NCBI GenBank assembly: GCA_900128585.1
Contig: LT642177.1
Location: 1-32,843 of the forward strand
Source: Stramenopiles sp. TOSAG23-3
Taxonomy: Eukaryota; Sar
Length of the DNA stretch: 32,843 bases
Direction of reading: 5' to 3'
Shown here: positions 10,171 to 18,100 of the stretch, in pieces
How positions within the stretch are numbered: the stretch's first letter is position 1
Layout of the letters: every line of letters starts with the position of its first letter
Made by a program: the position numbers and the translations under genes
Notes under the pieces: model-generated
The model's database searches: none
What the model saw: only the letters and a program-made list of their open reading frames with translations
Told to the model about the DNA's origin: nothing

Positions 10171-10382
10171 TTCAGTTCGCACAGTACATTTTAATTATTT
10201 ATTTTTATCAAAATAATTTAAAACAAAAAATTCGCTGTTATTTATAATAATAACATAATAAATATATAAAAACAAAATAATACTGGGGGTACCGCGAAAA
10301 TGAATCTGCTCCTTAATTTTTAAAACAAGAAAATTGGCTGTTATTAAAGTATGTAATTAAAATTAATGTACTGCGAACTGAA
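10171..10382. mobile_element. MITE-like element with about 27-bp terminal inverted repeats
   Basis: The left end TTCAGTTCGCACAGTACATT plus TTAATTA matches the inverse of the right end TAATTAAAATTAATGTAC plus TGCGAACTGAA, with two small indels. The interior is AT-rich, encodes nothing, and holds copies D (10217-10244) and E (10319-10345) of the 3'-UTR element, both on the plus strand. No convincing target-site duplication is visible. Length and structure suit a non-autonomous DNA transposon, or an inverted arrangement of a dispersed repeat. Confidence 0.5.
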
Positions 10383-10422
10383 ATCTAGATTTAGACATGC
10401 TAGGTTTACATTCCTTCATGAA

Positions 10423-10478
10423 CTGCGAACTTATCTTTGCTCTTTTGGTTTTACTAATCGATATACCCTTGTCACTTA
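10423..10478. repeat. Second dispersed element, copy 1
   Basis: CTGCGAACTTATCTTTG, then TTTTACTAAT and ATACCCTTGTCACT. It is matched with substitutions and small indels at 13240-13297. Both copies lie downstream of minus-strand genes (here 62 bases past the stop of the GNAT-like gene). Confidence 0.6.
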
Positions 10479-10539
10479 CTGAATCAGTAGATGGATTAGC
10501 ATTGCTTCCACCTGCTCCTTAATTTAAGATTAAAAAACA

Positions 10540-11904
10540 TTATTCGCGCGGAATTAGACTTCTGGTAATCATCTCCAAAGCAATCCATGGTAACCTTCGG
10601 TAGAATGGAAGCGAGTCATGAATGCAAACGACGTTATACTCGGTGCAACTCTTAGCTCCACGCTTTCTCTTGAAATCTCCTACACCATCCCCTCCGTTTA
10701 CTAGCAGTTGTTTCTTCTTCCCAATTTGTATTATTTCCAAACATAACATGCGGTACAACCCAGCATTTTGAGGCAGGGCAATGTCGTAGCCGAGCAATGG
10801 TGTTGCTAACACTCCCCCACGAGTCCAGAGGCCAAAAACGCCGTGAACGAGGGATGCAGATTTCGGCACGCGTCCTTGATCCGGTCCTTTGACCAGGAGA
10901 TTCAAGGATAAAAAGTTCTCCAACATGGCTTTACGAATAAAAGTGGAGGAGAATTGCGGTTTTCCTTGTTGCGAATATTTTAACAAACGCAGTTTTTCAC
11001 ACAGATGAACTATTTGCTCCAGAAGCATATTGAGCGTTTTGGTTGACACGACTTTCCCGTTTTTCCCTACATAGTTGCCTAGGCTGTCAATTGAAATTTT
11101 GAGCTCATAGAAATGGTAGGATTTTGACTCGATTAAAGACTTTGAATAAGACAGGTCTCCTCGAGTGGAGCTTTTCTTCCATACCTTGGAGTCTTTGGCA
11201 TCCTGGTAATGGACTTGGCGCGAAAACACAGAACGCCCGTTCAATCGACCCAACGATTTTTTGATCCTGAGAGATGGGCCAAGTCGATCGATTGATGAAA
11301 AGACGACCGCCCTCTTAGGATGGGCTTTCTTCATCAAAAGTAAACACTGGATAAAAACATTGTCCAAACCATCTTCTGAATACAGTTCCTCAAAATTTGG
11401 CCACAAATTAGTGGGAAGCAAAAAATTATTGATAAATACAACGTTGTCAAAATCGGTGACGCAAAACACCAGCGATAGAATAGAAAACAAGAGCCTGCAT
11501 AAACAAGAAAGAAAAATATTTAGTTGCAGGGATTTCGTTCCTCCCATCCCACGGCCAGAAAACCTAACAAAAGCCGACGTTGCAGAGTTGGTAAAGCCGT
11601 GGTGCCGCCCTTCCTGCGATGGCGGAAGTGAAGCCCGCATCATGTCGCCACACCCTAAAGGCGTGGAAACAGAGGTTGGCAGAAGAAAGGTATTGTCAAC
11701 AACCAACAGGCCAAGCTTGCAGTCAACGTTCTTGAAGAAGATGTTTGTTCCAGATCTACTCTCCAACATTGGACTCATGTATCTTTTCACCAGCTGCGCA
11801 TCGCTTGACGCGGCAGGGAAGTGCGGACCATTGAAATATTCCAACACGTCCGTGTTCCCAAAAATATATTTTACCTCTGCTGCTGGCATTACTATATGCT
11901 TCAA
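10540..11904 (-). CDS. GNAT/FemAB-like acyltransferase family protein
   Basis: 454 residues if read straight through, 431 if the proposed intron at 11495-11563 is removed. The pattern FDNVVFINNFLLPTNLWPNF in the first half and GLYRMLCLEI...FKRKRGAKSCTEYNVVCIH, then LPFYRRLPW at the C-terminus, recalls a GNAT/FemAB-like family that I know mainly from bacteria. The last 120 residues would carry the acetyl-CoA-binding fold. Substrate is unknown. Without splicing, a hydrophobic stretch (LNIFLSCLCRLLFSILSLVF) appears in the middle of the first domain, which is better explained as retained intron than as a membrane span. The 3' side faces the repeat cluster at 9948-10478; the 5' side faces the ankyrin gene across a long microsatellite spacer. 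Confidence 0.55.
   Translation of the reverse strand: MKHIVMPAAEVKYIFGNTDVLEYFNGPHFPAASSDAQLVKRYMSPMLESRSGTNIFFKNVDCKLGLLVVDNTFLLPTSVSTPLGCGDMMRASLPPSQEGRHHGFTNSATSAFVRFSGRGMGGTKSLQLNIFLSCLCRLLFSILSLVFCVTDFDNVVFINNFLLPTNLWPNFEELYSEDGLDNVFIQCLLLMKKAHPKRAVVFSSIDRLGPSLRIKKSLGRLNGRSVFSRQVHYQDAKDSKVWKKSSTRGDLSYSKSLIESKSYHFYELKISIDSLGNYVGKNGKVVSTKTLNMLLEQIVHLCEKLRLLKYSQQGKPQFSSTFIRKAMLENFLSLNLLVKGPDQGRVPKSASLVHGVFGLWTRGGVLATPLLGYDIALPQNAGLYRMLCLEIIQIGKKKQLLVNGGDGVGDFKRKRGAKSCTEYNVVCIHDSLPFYRRLPWIALEMITRSLIPRE
11495..11563 (-). other. Probable in-frame intron, 69 bases
   Basis: On the minus strand, an exon-like AG precedes GTTTTC, and a branch-like CTGCAACTAAAT is followed by a T-rich tract and TTTATGCAG. 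The length is a multiple of three with no stop, so the frame stays open either way. Splicing gives SAFVRLLFSILS and removes a stretch without family similarity. The donor is weak (GTTTTC), so this remains a proposal. Confidence 0.5.
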
Positions 11905-12804
11905 CCAAACAAGTAGTTACACATTCCACTTTTCTATCTTTCAATGTGTATATTTTCCCCTTGATAATAATTTCCGTCCCTTTTGACCATGCATGATTAG
12001 AGCTATAGACGAATTAATCAAAAAAACAACTTTTCTTCTTCTTAATTTTTGGAAGGTGTGGGTTGTATTAATATTATTAATTTAATTAAATATTATTTTT
12101 TCTTCTTTTTTTTTCTTCTTCTTCTTCTTTTTTCTTCTTCTTGTTCTTTTTCTTCTTCTTCTTGTTCTTCTTCTTGTTCTTCTTCTTCTTCTTTCTTCTT
12201 CTTTCTTCTTCTTTCTTCTTTCTTCTCTTTCTTCTTTCTTCTTCTTCTTCTTCTTCTTCTTCTTCTTCTTCTTCTTCTTCTTCTTCTTCTTCTAAAAAAT
12301 CTAAAATCTTGTTGTGAATGATGAAAACCTACTAAACGTATTTTATAGGGAGAAGAAAAGTACAATGTAGAGTATACTAAATATTAATATAAAAAAAACA
12401 AAAACGAATTTCTTATAAAATTTTATTTATTTATTTATTTATTTTAGTTACTATAATAATATTCCTTCCCCCTTTTCCTCCCCGCCGCCGCCCTGCTTCC
12501 TTGTCCTTGCTTGCTGGATGGCACTGGAGGATGATGATGGAGCATCTTCTACTCTCTCTCCGATGATATAAAAAAGTATATCATTAACATTCTTTCACTT
12601 TAACTCGTAGTTTTGTTCCTTGCATGTTTACTTTCTTTCTTTGTAAATAAACGAGGGAGGAAGAGAAATTGCGCGTAACGCGTCTAATTTTTTTATCTCA
12701 TTGATTTACACCGATTTCTGATGCGTTCGACAGTTCATTAAAACATTTAATCGCCTTCAAAAGTTATTCCTCCGTTAACTGCCCGGGTTAAAATCGCACA
12801 GTAA
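11905..12804. other. Divergent spacer with TTC microsatellite
   Basis: This lies between the starts of the GNAT-like (minus) and ankyrin (plus) genes. It contains the TTC tract described separately, ATTT repeats near 12420-12445, and an AACGCGTC motif at about 12676-12683 that includes an MluI-type ACGCGT box roughly 125 bases before the ankyrin start. Frames through the TTC tract encode only runs of Ser/Phe/Leu or Arg/Lys/Glu and are not genes. Confidence 0.6.
12099..12293. repeat. TTC/GAA microsatellite
   Basis: An imperfect pyrimidine tract becomes pure TTC from about 12235 to 12293. It lies in a divergent promoter spacer. Such tracts can form triplex DNA and vary in length. Confidence 0.95.
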
Positions 12805-13152
12805 ATGGGAAATATATTTGGGCCTTCAAACTACGATCTTGAAACGCATATTCGGCGTGGAGATATTGTTGCTGTACAGGCATCATTGCGTGACGGTGCG
12901 TCATTGTCGCAAAAGAATCACTACGGTTGGCAGGCGTTGCATTGGGCTTCTTATAAAGGGAACGTAGAGTTGACAAAACTTTTCCTTGATAAAGGAGCAG
13001 ACGTTCTTGCGTTAAACAATGACGGAAAGCAGCCCATTGAAATATGTGGGTACGATTGTAGAGACAAAAACGAAATTTTGAAATGTCTGGCCGTGCTTAA
13101 GGCGGCTATTGCACAGAGAGAGGCCCAAAGCTACCGACAAGATTATCGGTAA
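12805..13152 (+). CDS. Small ankyrin-repeat protein with possible N-myristoylation signal
   Basis: 115 residues. The N-terminus MGNIFGPS has Gly2 and a small residue pattern compatible with N-myristoylation, which would place it at a membrane. Ankyrin repeats follow: LETHIRRGDIVAVQASLRDG, then HYGWQALHWASYKGNVELTKLFLDKGADV, then NNDGKQPIEIC, giving about two full repeats with a degenerate third. A helical tail (ILKCLAVLKAAIAQREAQSY) ends it. It acts presumably as a protein-binding adaptor; the partner is unknown. A copy of the 3'-UTR element lies 38 bases past the stop. Confidence 0.8.
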   Translation: MGNIFGPSNYDLETHIRRGDIVAVQASLRDGASLSQKNHYGWQALHWASYKGNVELTKLFLDKGADVLALNNDGKQPIEICGYDCRDKNEILKCLAVLKAAIAQREAQSYRQDYR

Positions 13153-13189
13153 ACTGGATGGCGGGAGAGAGTTTGAATTTACTATGTGT

Positions 13190-13209
13190 AAAATTAATGC
13201 TGTTATTTA
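13190..13209 (+). repeat. 3'-UTR sense element, partial copy F
   Basis: AAAATTAATGCTGTTATTTA, matching the second half of the window-wide element, 38 bases past the ankyrin stop and in sense. Confidence 0.45.
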
Positions 13210-13239
13210 AGTAATTACAATTTCTCTACTTCATAATTA

Positions 13240-13297
13240 CTGTGCGAACTTATCTCTGATCCTGAGATTTTACTAATGACTATACCCTTGTCACTCT
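13240..13297. repeat. Second dispersed element, copy 2
   Basis: CTGTGCGAACTTATCTCTGA, then TTTTACTAATGA and TATACCCTTGTCACTCT. Same order of blocks as at 10423-10478. Its left edge (TACTGTGCGAACT preceded by TAAT) also resembles the terminal repeat of the element at 10171-10382. It lies downstream of the minus-strand PDZ gene. Confidence 0.55.
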
Positions 13298-13515
13298 CAG
13301 TATTCAGTTTTAAAATATATATAACTCTTGCCTTAAAAAATTTAAAAATAATTGATTTATCACAGTCACATTTTATTTTTGTTTATAAATACGATATATT
13401 CCTTACAAAATAAAACAAGTGTTCCTCGCTTTAAACAGAAACTTAATGACGTATCAAATTTTGAGAGACCAAAAAACAATTTCCTCTACCTGATTGTCCA
13501 AAACAAAACAATATC

Positions 13516-13540
13516 GCAAAACGCGCGCGCGCGCTTTTGC
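13516..13540. other. Alternating CG hairpin at a 3' end
   Basis: GCAAAA, 13 bases of alternating CG, then TTTTGC: arms are perfectly complementary and the CG core is self-complementary. It starts 10 bases past the TAG stop of the minus-strand PDZ gene. It could form a stable RNA hairpin or Z-DNA and might act in transcription termination or 3'-end formation. Confidence 0.7.
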
Positions 13541-13550
13541 AGCTTACAGT

Positions 13551-15647
13551 CTACAATATTTTTTCAGAATTGGGAGGCCTGAGAATACAAAGAGACGAGT
13601 TTCCAACGCCAGCATCGGTAGGGACAACAATAGTACTTCCTTGCAGTGGCTGAGATACCGTTGCAGCCACCGGGTTAGGAGCCTGCAACTGATCACCACA
13701 GACAGAGTCGTTTTTAAAGTGCTCTATGTTTCTATGGAGCCACAGTGCAAGGTCCTTTGCCGAACCGGAGTCCATGATGTTGGCGCCGCCAAGGCTTCCA
13801 ATAAATTTGTTGTCCCTCTTCATAAACATGCCAACTGTGCAATTATTACCCCCCGCCTTCAAATGAACAATTTGCGCTCCGAAGGAAGGACGGGCCATGC
13901 AAATACCGTGCGCATCGCATTGAGACCATAGGATACATATGATATCTTCTACACAGTAGTCCCTGGTTGGATCACTCAAATTGTTCTGGATCATTTGCTC
14001 AAAATATTTGCTTTCAGTAGCCTTGGTCACCCGCCGTTTCTTTTCGAAAACATTTTCTAACGTTTGAGGGGGCCTTTTATTTGCATTGTCATCGCCCAAC
14101 CGCGGTAGCACGGCGTCGCTCGATTCGGTATGGACAACACGTTCTTTTGCAAAGGGCGAGACTTCTGCAGTGTTGCCGAATCGTGAAAACACAAGGTTAA
14201 GGTCATTTGTTCGATTCATCATGATTTTGTTCAGTCGTTCTTCATCAGTAAACGGGGACTTTCCGTTAATTTCTATCAGGAACATACCAGCGTCAATTCC
14301 ACACCGCCTCGCCTTTCCGTCATGTACGATTTCCGCAACTTTTAAACCTTGATTGGGCACTCCACCCCCCTTCAACGTTAAACCAAGCGTCTCTTCCGGA
14401 CGAATGAGAATTGCAATCTCGTCTTGGGCTTGCCCATCATAACAATCCAATCTCGCGGAGTCAGCGTCCACCCCTTTGGGTTGGTGGCTCAGGTCTGACG
14501 TTTCCCCGTTGGGTGTGCCCGCCACCGTCTTCGACCCTTCTAGTGACTTAGGCTCTTTCTCCTTCACGCTGGACGAGCCCGCTGCCGTCTTTGAACCTTC
14601 CGAAGACTCAGGCTCGTTATCCTTCGACGATTCATTAGTATTTTCTGCATGCTCACCACCCCCCACCCCATTTGCGGCTTCGCTGGTTTCTTGAACAACA
14701 GCGTTGGCACGCTCGATTATTTTCACCTCTCGTCTCACGGCATGCGCGGCATTTTGTCTTGCACGCCTGGCTTCCTGCTTTTGCTTTTTGACGGCTTTGT
14801 CGGCATTTTGTCTTGCACGCCTGGCTTCCAATTTGGCTTCCTGTTTTTGCTTTTTGACGGCTTTGTCTGCAAGCGCAAGCTTCTTCTCCAGACTGGATGT
14901 ACCGTTTGACGATCCAGAATTTCTCATTGCCCAAACCTTTTTCAACGAATTGCGGCCTTCTGGAGTTCGGTGCTTCGGGATGAAAGCTGGCTGCCCCCCA
15001 CGAGCTTTGTAATTTTGTTTGATACGTTTTGTAAACCTTTCCATTGGTTTTTTGTATATAAGAGCACTGTAATTTTCTTGTGAGGCTTCCAAATCTTTGT
15101 TCGTCGCAAGCCGTGATATCCCAGAAGCACAGATATCTTTCTGGTACTGCGCCCAAGCTGCGCCCGACCCGATTGCCTCGTCAAGCTCCTTCAGGCTAGT
15201 CAGTAACTGTGCTTTCAGAGACGGCAACACCTGTGCCACGAACTCGTACTCTGAAAATCGAAGGCCATCGAAATAAAGAACCTGTGACGCAGCCACTTTT
15301 GACATCAGTTCAGGGGCCGACCGAATACGATCCAAATAATTGCGGTGCCATTGCCGGGCCAACGACGCGTACGCGTACATCGCCTGGGTTTTAGGACGAT
15401 TTACGATGCGGGATTGGTTCAAAACGTTCGCAAGAAAACGCAGGGAACCCGCATAAAGAGCATCTGGATTTGACTGGGGCACGTGCTCTTCCCAATATCG
15501 TTCTTCTACTTCAGACACAACATATTCCAAAACAGATTCGCACTGCTTCATGTGCCCTGCACTCAGCAAAATCTCTTGGCGCAACTTCTCGGCAGATTCC
15601 AGCTTACGTTTCTGAATCTGTGCTTTCAGGTAACGCTTCTGTTCCAC
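13551..15647 (-). CDS. PDZ-domain protein, downstream frame (probably the C-terminal part of the 16527 gene)
   Basis: This frame is open from about 15707 to 13551 with no ATG before 15551; 15647 is only a GTG codon. Sequence upstream of that ATG already looks like coiled coil (TLKEAQQFASVEQKRYLK, IQKRKLESAEKL), so coding probably enters from the upstream frame. Content in order: helical region; basic segment with a direct repeat (ADKAVKKQKQEA and RRARQNA units, twice); Ser/Glu/Lys linker with an imperfect repeat (EGSKTAAG, EGSKTVAG); a PDZ domain at about 408-489 (ETLGLTLKGG carboxylate loop); then a conserved-looking C-terminal region (YCVEDIICILWSQ, CTVGMFMKRD) that I do not recognise. Likely a scaffold protein. 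The alternative is a separate gene beginning at 15551. Confidence 0.6.
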   Translation of the reverse strand: MEQKRYLKAQIQKRKLESAEKLRQEILLSAGHMKQCESVLEYVVSEVEERYWEEHVPQSNPDALYAGSLRFLANVLNQSRIVNRPKTQAMYAYASLARQWHRNYLDRIRSAPELMSKVAASQVLYFDGLRFSEYEFVAQVLPSLKAQLLTSLKELDEAIGSGAAWAQYQKDICASGISRLATNKDLEASQENYSALIYKKPMERFTKRIKQNYKARGGQPAFIPKHRTPEGRNSLKKVWAMRNSGSSNGTSSLEKKLALADKAVKKQKQEAKLEARRARQNADKAVKKQKQEARRARQNAAHAVRREVKIIERANAVVQETSEAANGVGGGEHAENTNESSKDNEPESSEGSKTAAGSSSVKEKEPKSLEGSKTVAGTPNGETSDLSHQPKGVDADSARLDCYDGQAQDEIAILIRPEETLGLTLKGGGVPNQGLKVAEIVHDGKARRCGIDAGMFLIEINGKSPFTDEERLNKIMMNRTNDLNLVFSRFGNTAEVSPFAKERVVHTESSDAVLPRLGDDNANKRPPQTLENVFEKKRRVTKATESKYFEQMIQNNLSDPTRDYCVEDIICILWSQCDAHGICMARPSFGAQIVHLKAGGNNCTVGMFMKRDNKFIGSLGGANIMDSGSAKDLALWLHRNIEHFKNDSVCGDQLQAPNPVAATVSQPLQGSTIVVPTDAGVGNSSLCILRPPNSEKIL

Positions 15648-16527
15648 GGAGGCGAATTGTTGCGCCTCCTTCAGTGTCGCCCTCCTCCTCGTCGTCGCTA
15701 GAAAGACTTATGATCTCTCGCCCGCTGCTGTCTTTGATAGTTTTTAATTTAATAAATGCCTCAGGCTGCGCTTGAGACCCTTCAATCTTCTTTCCCGCGA
15801 CAAGATCTACCTCCGTTTTCTGCCCCCCTTTCTTAAGAAATTGAGACACACTGTCTTCCATTTCTAACGCTGTAACATGGTTCCCGGAACCATCGGTGTT
15901 TTCCATCTGGAATTCACTGGACATTGCATCTGATCTCCAGAAGACATGCCGAAGAATTCCGCAGGACGTTAGGCCTTTTTTTACCTTCCATCCCGGAGCA
16001 GAGGGAACATCAAATTCGGTTCCTGTCGCTATCATCTGCACCATCGATCTAAAAACACGTTTCTCCGATCGCGACAGGGGTCTATTTATGCCGTGGTCTT
16101 CGTCTTCGTTCCTGCTAAGCAGTACATAATGCTTTATCATCCTTGCAAGCGGGTGTAACGGGAAAGAGTCAGGGCTAATAAACGTTAACGTGACTGGCCT
16201 AGTTTTGACTATAATGTCACGGAATACCTCGAACGGTTGGTCTGATGTTAGCAAACTGGTGCCGTTCACCGCTGCCAAGATATCTCCCTCTTCAACGTGC
16301 AGTTTTGCAGCTCGTGACGTGCTATCGATGTCTGCGCCGATGGCATAGACAAACTTGCTCTCAAAAACTTGATAAAAAGGGCATACGCACACAGATAAGC
16401 CTACCTTCTCACTCTCACCCACCAGCACAACATCCACTTTTCTTGTCCCCGACGACGATAGCCCCGAAGCTCCAACAACACGCTCGGAAGAACTAGCCAC
16501 CCCTGCTGATCCGTTTCTTGCGAGCAT
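15604..16527 (-). CDS. PDZ-domain protein, upstream frame (N-terminal part)
   Basis: 307 residues from an ATG at 16527 to a TAA inside GTAAGC at 15608. A PDZ-like domain occupies about residues 28-117 (KVDVVLVGESEKVGLSVCV, then AAKLHVEEGDILAAVNGTSL). A middle helical region (HPLARMIKHYVLLSRNE, SEKRVFRSMVQMI) and PGWKVKKGLTSCGILRHVFW follow, then an acidic Ser/Asp/Glu tail (LSSDDEEEGD). The frame overlaps the next one by about 100 bases in a different phase. A second PDZ domain in the downstream frame suggests one two-PDZ protein of roughly 1000 residues interrupted by an unrecognised intron, a +1 frameshift, or a sequence error. One formally possible intron is 15698-15851 (GTGTGT donor, TTTCTAG acceptor, correct phase), but its contents look coding. 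Confidence 0.65.
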   Translation of the reverse strand: MLARNGSAGVASSSERVVGASGLSSSGTRKVDVVLVGESEKVGLSVCVCPFYQVFESKFVYAIGADIDSTSRAAKLHVEEGDILAAVNGTSLLTSDQPFEVFRDIIVKTRPVTLTFISPDSFPLHPLARMIKHYVLLSRNEDEDHGINRPLSRSEKRVFRSMVQMIATGTEFDVPSAPGWKVKKGLTSCGILRHVFWRSDAMSSEFQMENTDGSGNHVTALEMEDSVSQFLKKGGQKTEVDLVAGKKIEGSQAQPEAFIKLKTIKDSSGREIISLSSDDEEEGDTEGGATIRLRGTEALPESTDSET

Positions 16528-17174
16528 GATGTGGCAGGCAGTGGGTGTGATAAGAAAGACGAATCAACGACGTTTCAATTTGTACGATATTTATTACTAC
16601 TATGGATAAAAGAACAACACTTTCTTCGCAAAACAGTGTTGAATTAAATCTCCAATTATTAGTCATTCGTTTAAAAATTAAATCAAATTTAAACAGTATG
16701 AATGATCTAAATTATTGTATATATATACAAATAATTATTAGTTTTTTACCAGTTAGTTAGTTAGTTAGTCGTCGCGTATTTCCTCCTCCTCTTCTTCTTC
16801 TTCTTCCGCCGTGTGTCGGCGGTTGTTGTTTGTTGTTGTGTATTATTCATATGTGGTGGCCACAGTGTCGTCGGTCGCGTCCGCTACGAAGTCGTCCCTT
16901 TGTTGGTGGTATTGTGGGTACCTAGTAGAGTAGTAGCTTATTTTTTACATTTTATTAGTATGAATATAAATATATTATACAGATAGATATGACAATCACA
17001 CAGTGCACATGTATGGAAATGTAGTATAAAAAGAAAGAATAATAAAAGAAATGGATGTAGAAAGATTTGATAGACTGTAAAAGAGTCAACGTGTAGTCGT
17101 TTACTACAGTTTTTTTTGTTCCACAGAAAGAACACCATCAGCAACATAGTCTCCCCCTCTCTCTCTGTACCACC
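16528..17174. other. Divergent spacer between PDZ and SDR genes
   Basis: AT-rich, with TTAG repeats near 16752-16769, a TTC run near 16783-16806 and GTTGTTGTT sequence near 16820-16840. It presumably carries both promoters. No gene was found. Confidence 0.5.
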
Positions 17175-17969
17175 ATGGCAAGTGTTCTGTCTCAAAGTTC
17201 TGCCACGTCGCTCAAAGGAAAGACCGCGTTGGTCACAGGGGCGACTGGCAGCATTGGCGCTGCGTGTTGTCGCGCCCTAGCGACTTTTGGCTGCAATATT
17301 ATCGTTGTTGATTTGAACGTGGAAAAGTGCGATGAGTTCGCGAGCCAGCTCCCTGTTCCTGCCGTTGGGATCGCAATCGACGTCTCTAAGGAGGAGGCGG
17401 TTACGTCCGGCGTCGACGCGGCAATTTCAAAACTCAACGGGGAGGACGGTGTGGACTGCAAAGGCATCGACCTGTTGATAAACATTGCAGGAAGACTGTC
17501 GAACAATAAGTTAGTTGAGACAACCGCGGCAGAGTGGCGAAACGTGCACGCAGTCAATTACGACTCATGTTTTTACCTGTCGAAGAAGTGCATGCCGTTT
17601 ATGGTGGAGCAAGGGTGGGGGCGCGTTGTAAACATGTCGTCGTGGGCCTGGAAAAGCGGTGGCTTGACTGCCGGGACCGCCTACAGCGCGAGCAAAGCTG
17701 CCATGGTAGGATTGACGTTCTCCTTAGCCCGCCAGTTCGCCGGTAACGGAGTCACAGTGAACGCGATCGCCCCCTGCTATGTGATGTCCCCAATGGTATC
17801 CGAACAGCTCACGGAAGAACAGCGCAGCGAGTTGCTTGACAAAATACCCGTCAAGCGGTTCTGCCGTCCGGAGGAGGTAGCGCACGCCATCAATTTTTTC
17901 GTCTCTCCTTTGTCTGGTTTTATCACCGGGGAAGTGCTGGATATGAACGGTGGGTTTCAGATGGATTAA
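17175..17969 (+). CDS. Short-chain dehydrogenase/reductase (FabG-like classical SDR)
   Basis: 264 residues, the usual length for a classical SDR. The Rossmann motif TGATGSIG is at 21-28, NIAG at 103-106 (family NNAG), catalytic Ser155 or Ser156, Tyr170 and Lys174 in YSASK, and the C-terminal PEEVAHAINFFVSPLSGFITGEVLDMNGGF typical of 3-oxoacyl reductases and related NAD(P)H enzymes. Asp46 after the second strand (VVDLN) favours NAD(H) over NADP(H). It therefore reduces or oxidises a carbonyl/alcohol; the exact substrate is not predictable. No clear targeting peptide is seen (MASVLSQSSATSLKGK is short). The start has a good eukaryotic context (CCACCATGG). It converges with the GH28 gene, with 131 bases between stops. 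Confidence 0.9.
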   Translation: MASVLSQSSATSLKGKTALVTGATGSIGAACCRALATFGCNIIVVDLNVEKCDEFASQLPVPAVGIAIDVSKEEAVTSGVDAAISKLNGEDGVDCKGIDLLINIAGRLSNNKLVETTAAEWRNVHAVNYDSCFYLSKKCMPFMVEQGWGRVVNMSSWAWKSGGLTAGTAYSASKAAMVGLTFSLARQFAGNGVTVNAIAPCYVMSPMVSEQLTEEQRSELLDKIPVKRFCRPEEVAHAINFFVSPLSGFITGEVLDMNGGFQMD

Positions 17970-17988
17970 GGCACCAAATTATTTCCCG

Positions 17989-18016
17989 TAAGTAACAGCA
18001 TATGTTTTGTTTTTAC
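17989..18016 (-). repeat. 3'-UTR sense element, copy G
   Basis: On the minus strand GTAAAAACAAAACATA then TGCTGTTACTTA. It begins 85 bases past the stop of the minus-strand GH28 gene, as the second of a pair. Confidence 0.5.
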
Positions 18017-18034
18017 GTGTAGATAATACTCTTT

Positions 18035-18062
18035 TAAATAACAGCCAATTTTTTGTTTAAAA
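18035..18062 (-). repeat. 3'-UTR sense element, copy H
   Basis: On the minus strand TTTTAAACAAAAAA then TTGGCTGTTATTTA, close to the consensus. It begins 39 bases past the GH28 stop, in sense for that gene and antisense to the SDR gene ending at 17969. Confidence 0.8.
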
Positions 18063-18100
18063 ATGTTACCACAGCACCCGCAGAAAGCACACATGTTCTA

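Noticed and set aside
11411-11500. Transmembrane segment in the middle of the GNAT-like protein
   Set aside because: Part of the hydrophobic run is better explained as translated intron.
12049-12365. Open frames of Ser/Phe/Leu or Arg/Lys/Glu runs
   Set aside because: They are translations of the TTC microsatellite in both directions.
13240-13297. Considered as an snRNA or snoRNA gene
   Set aside because: It matches none of the U1, U2, U4, U5 or U6 core sequences I know, and C/D or H/ACA boxes are not convincing.
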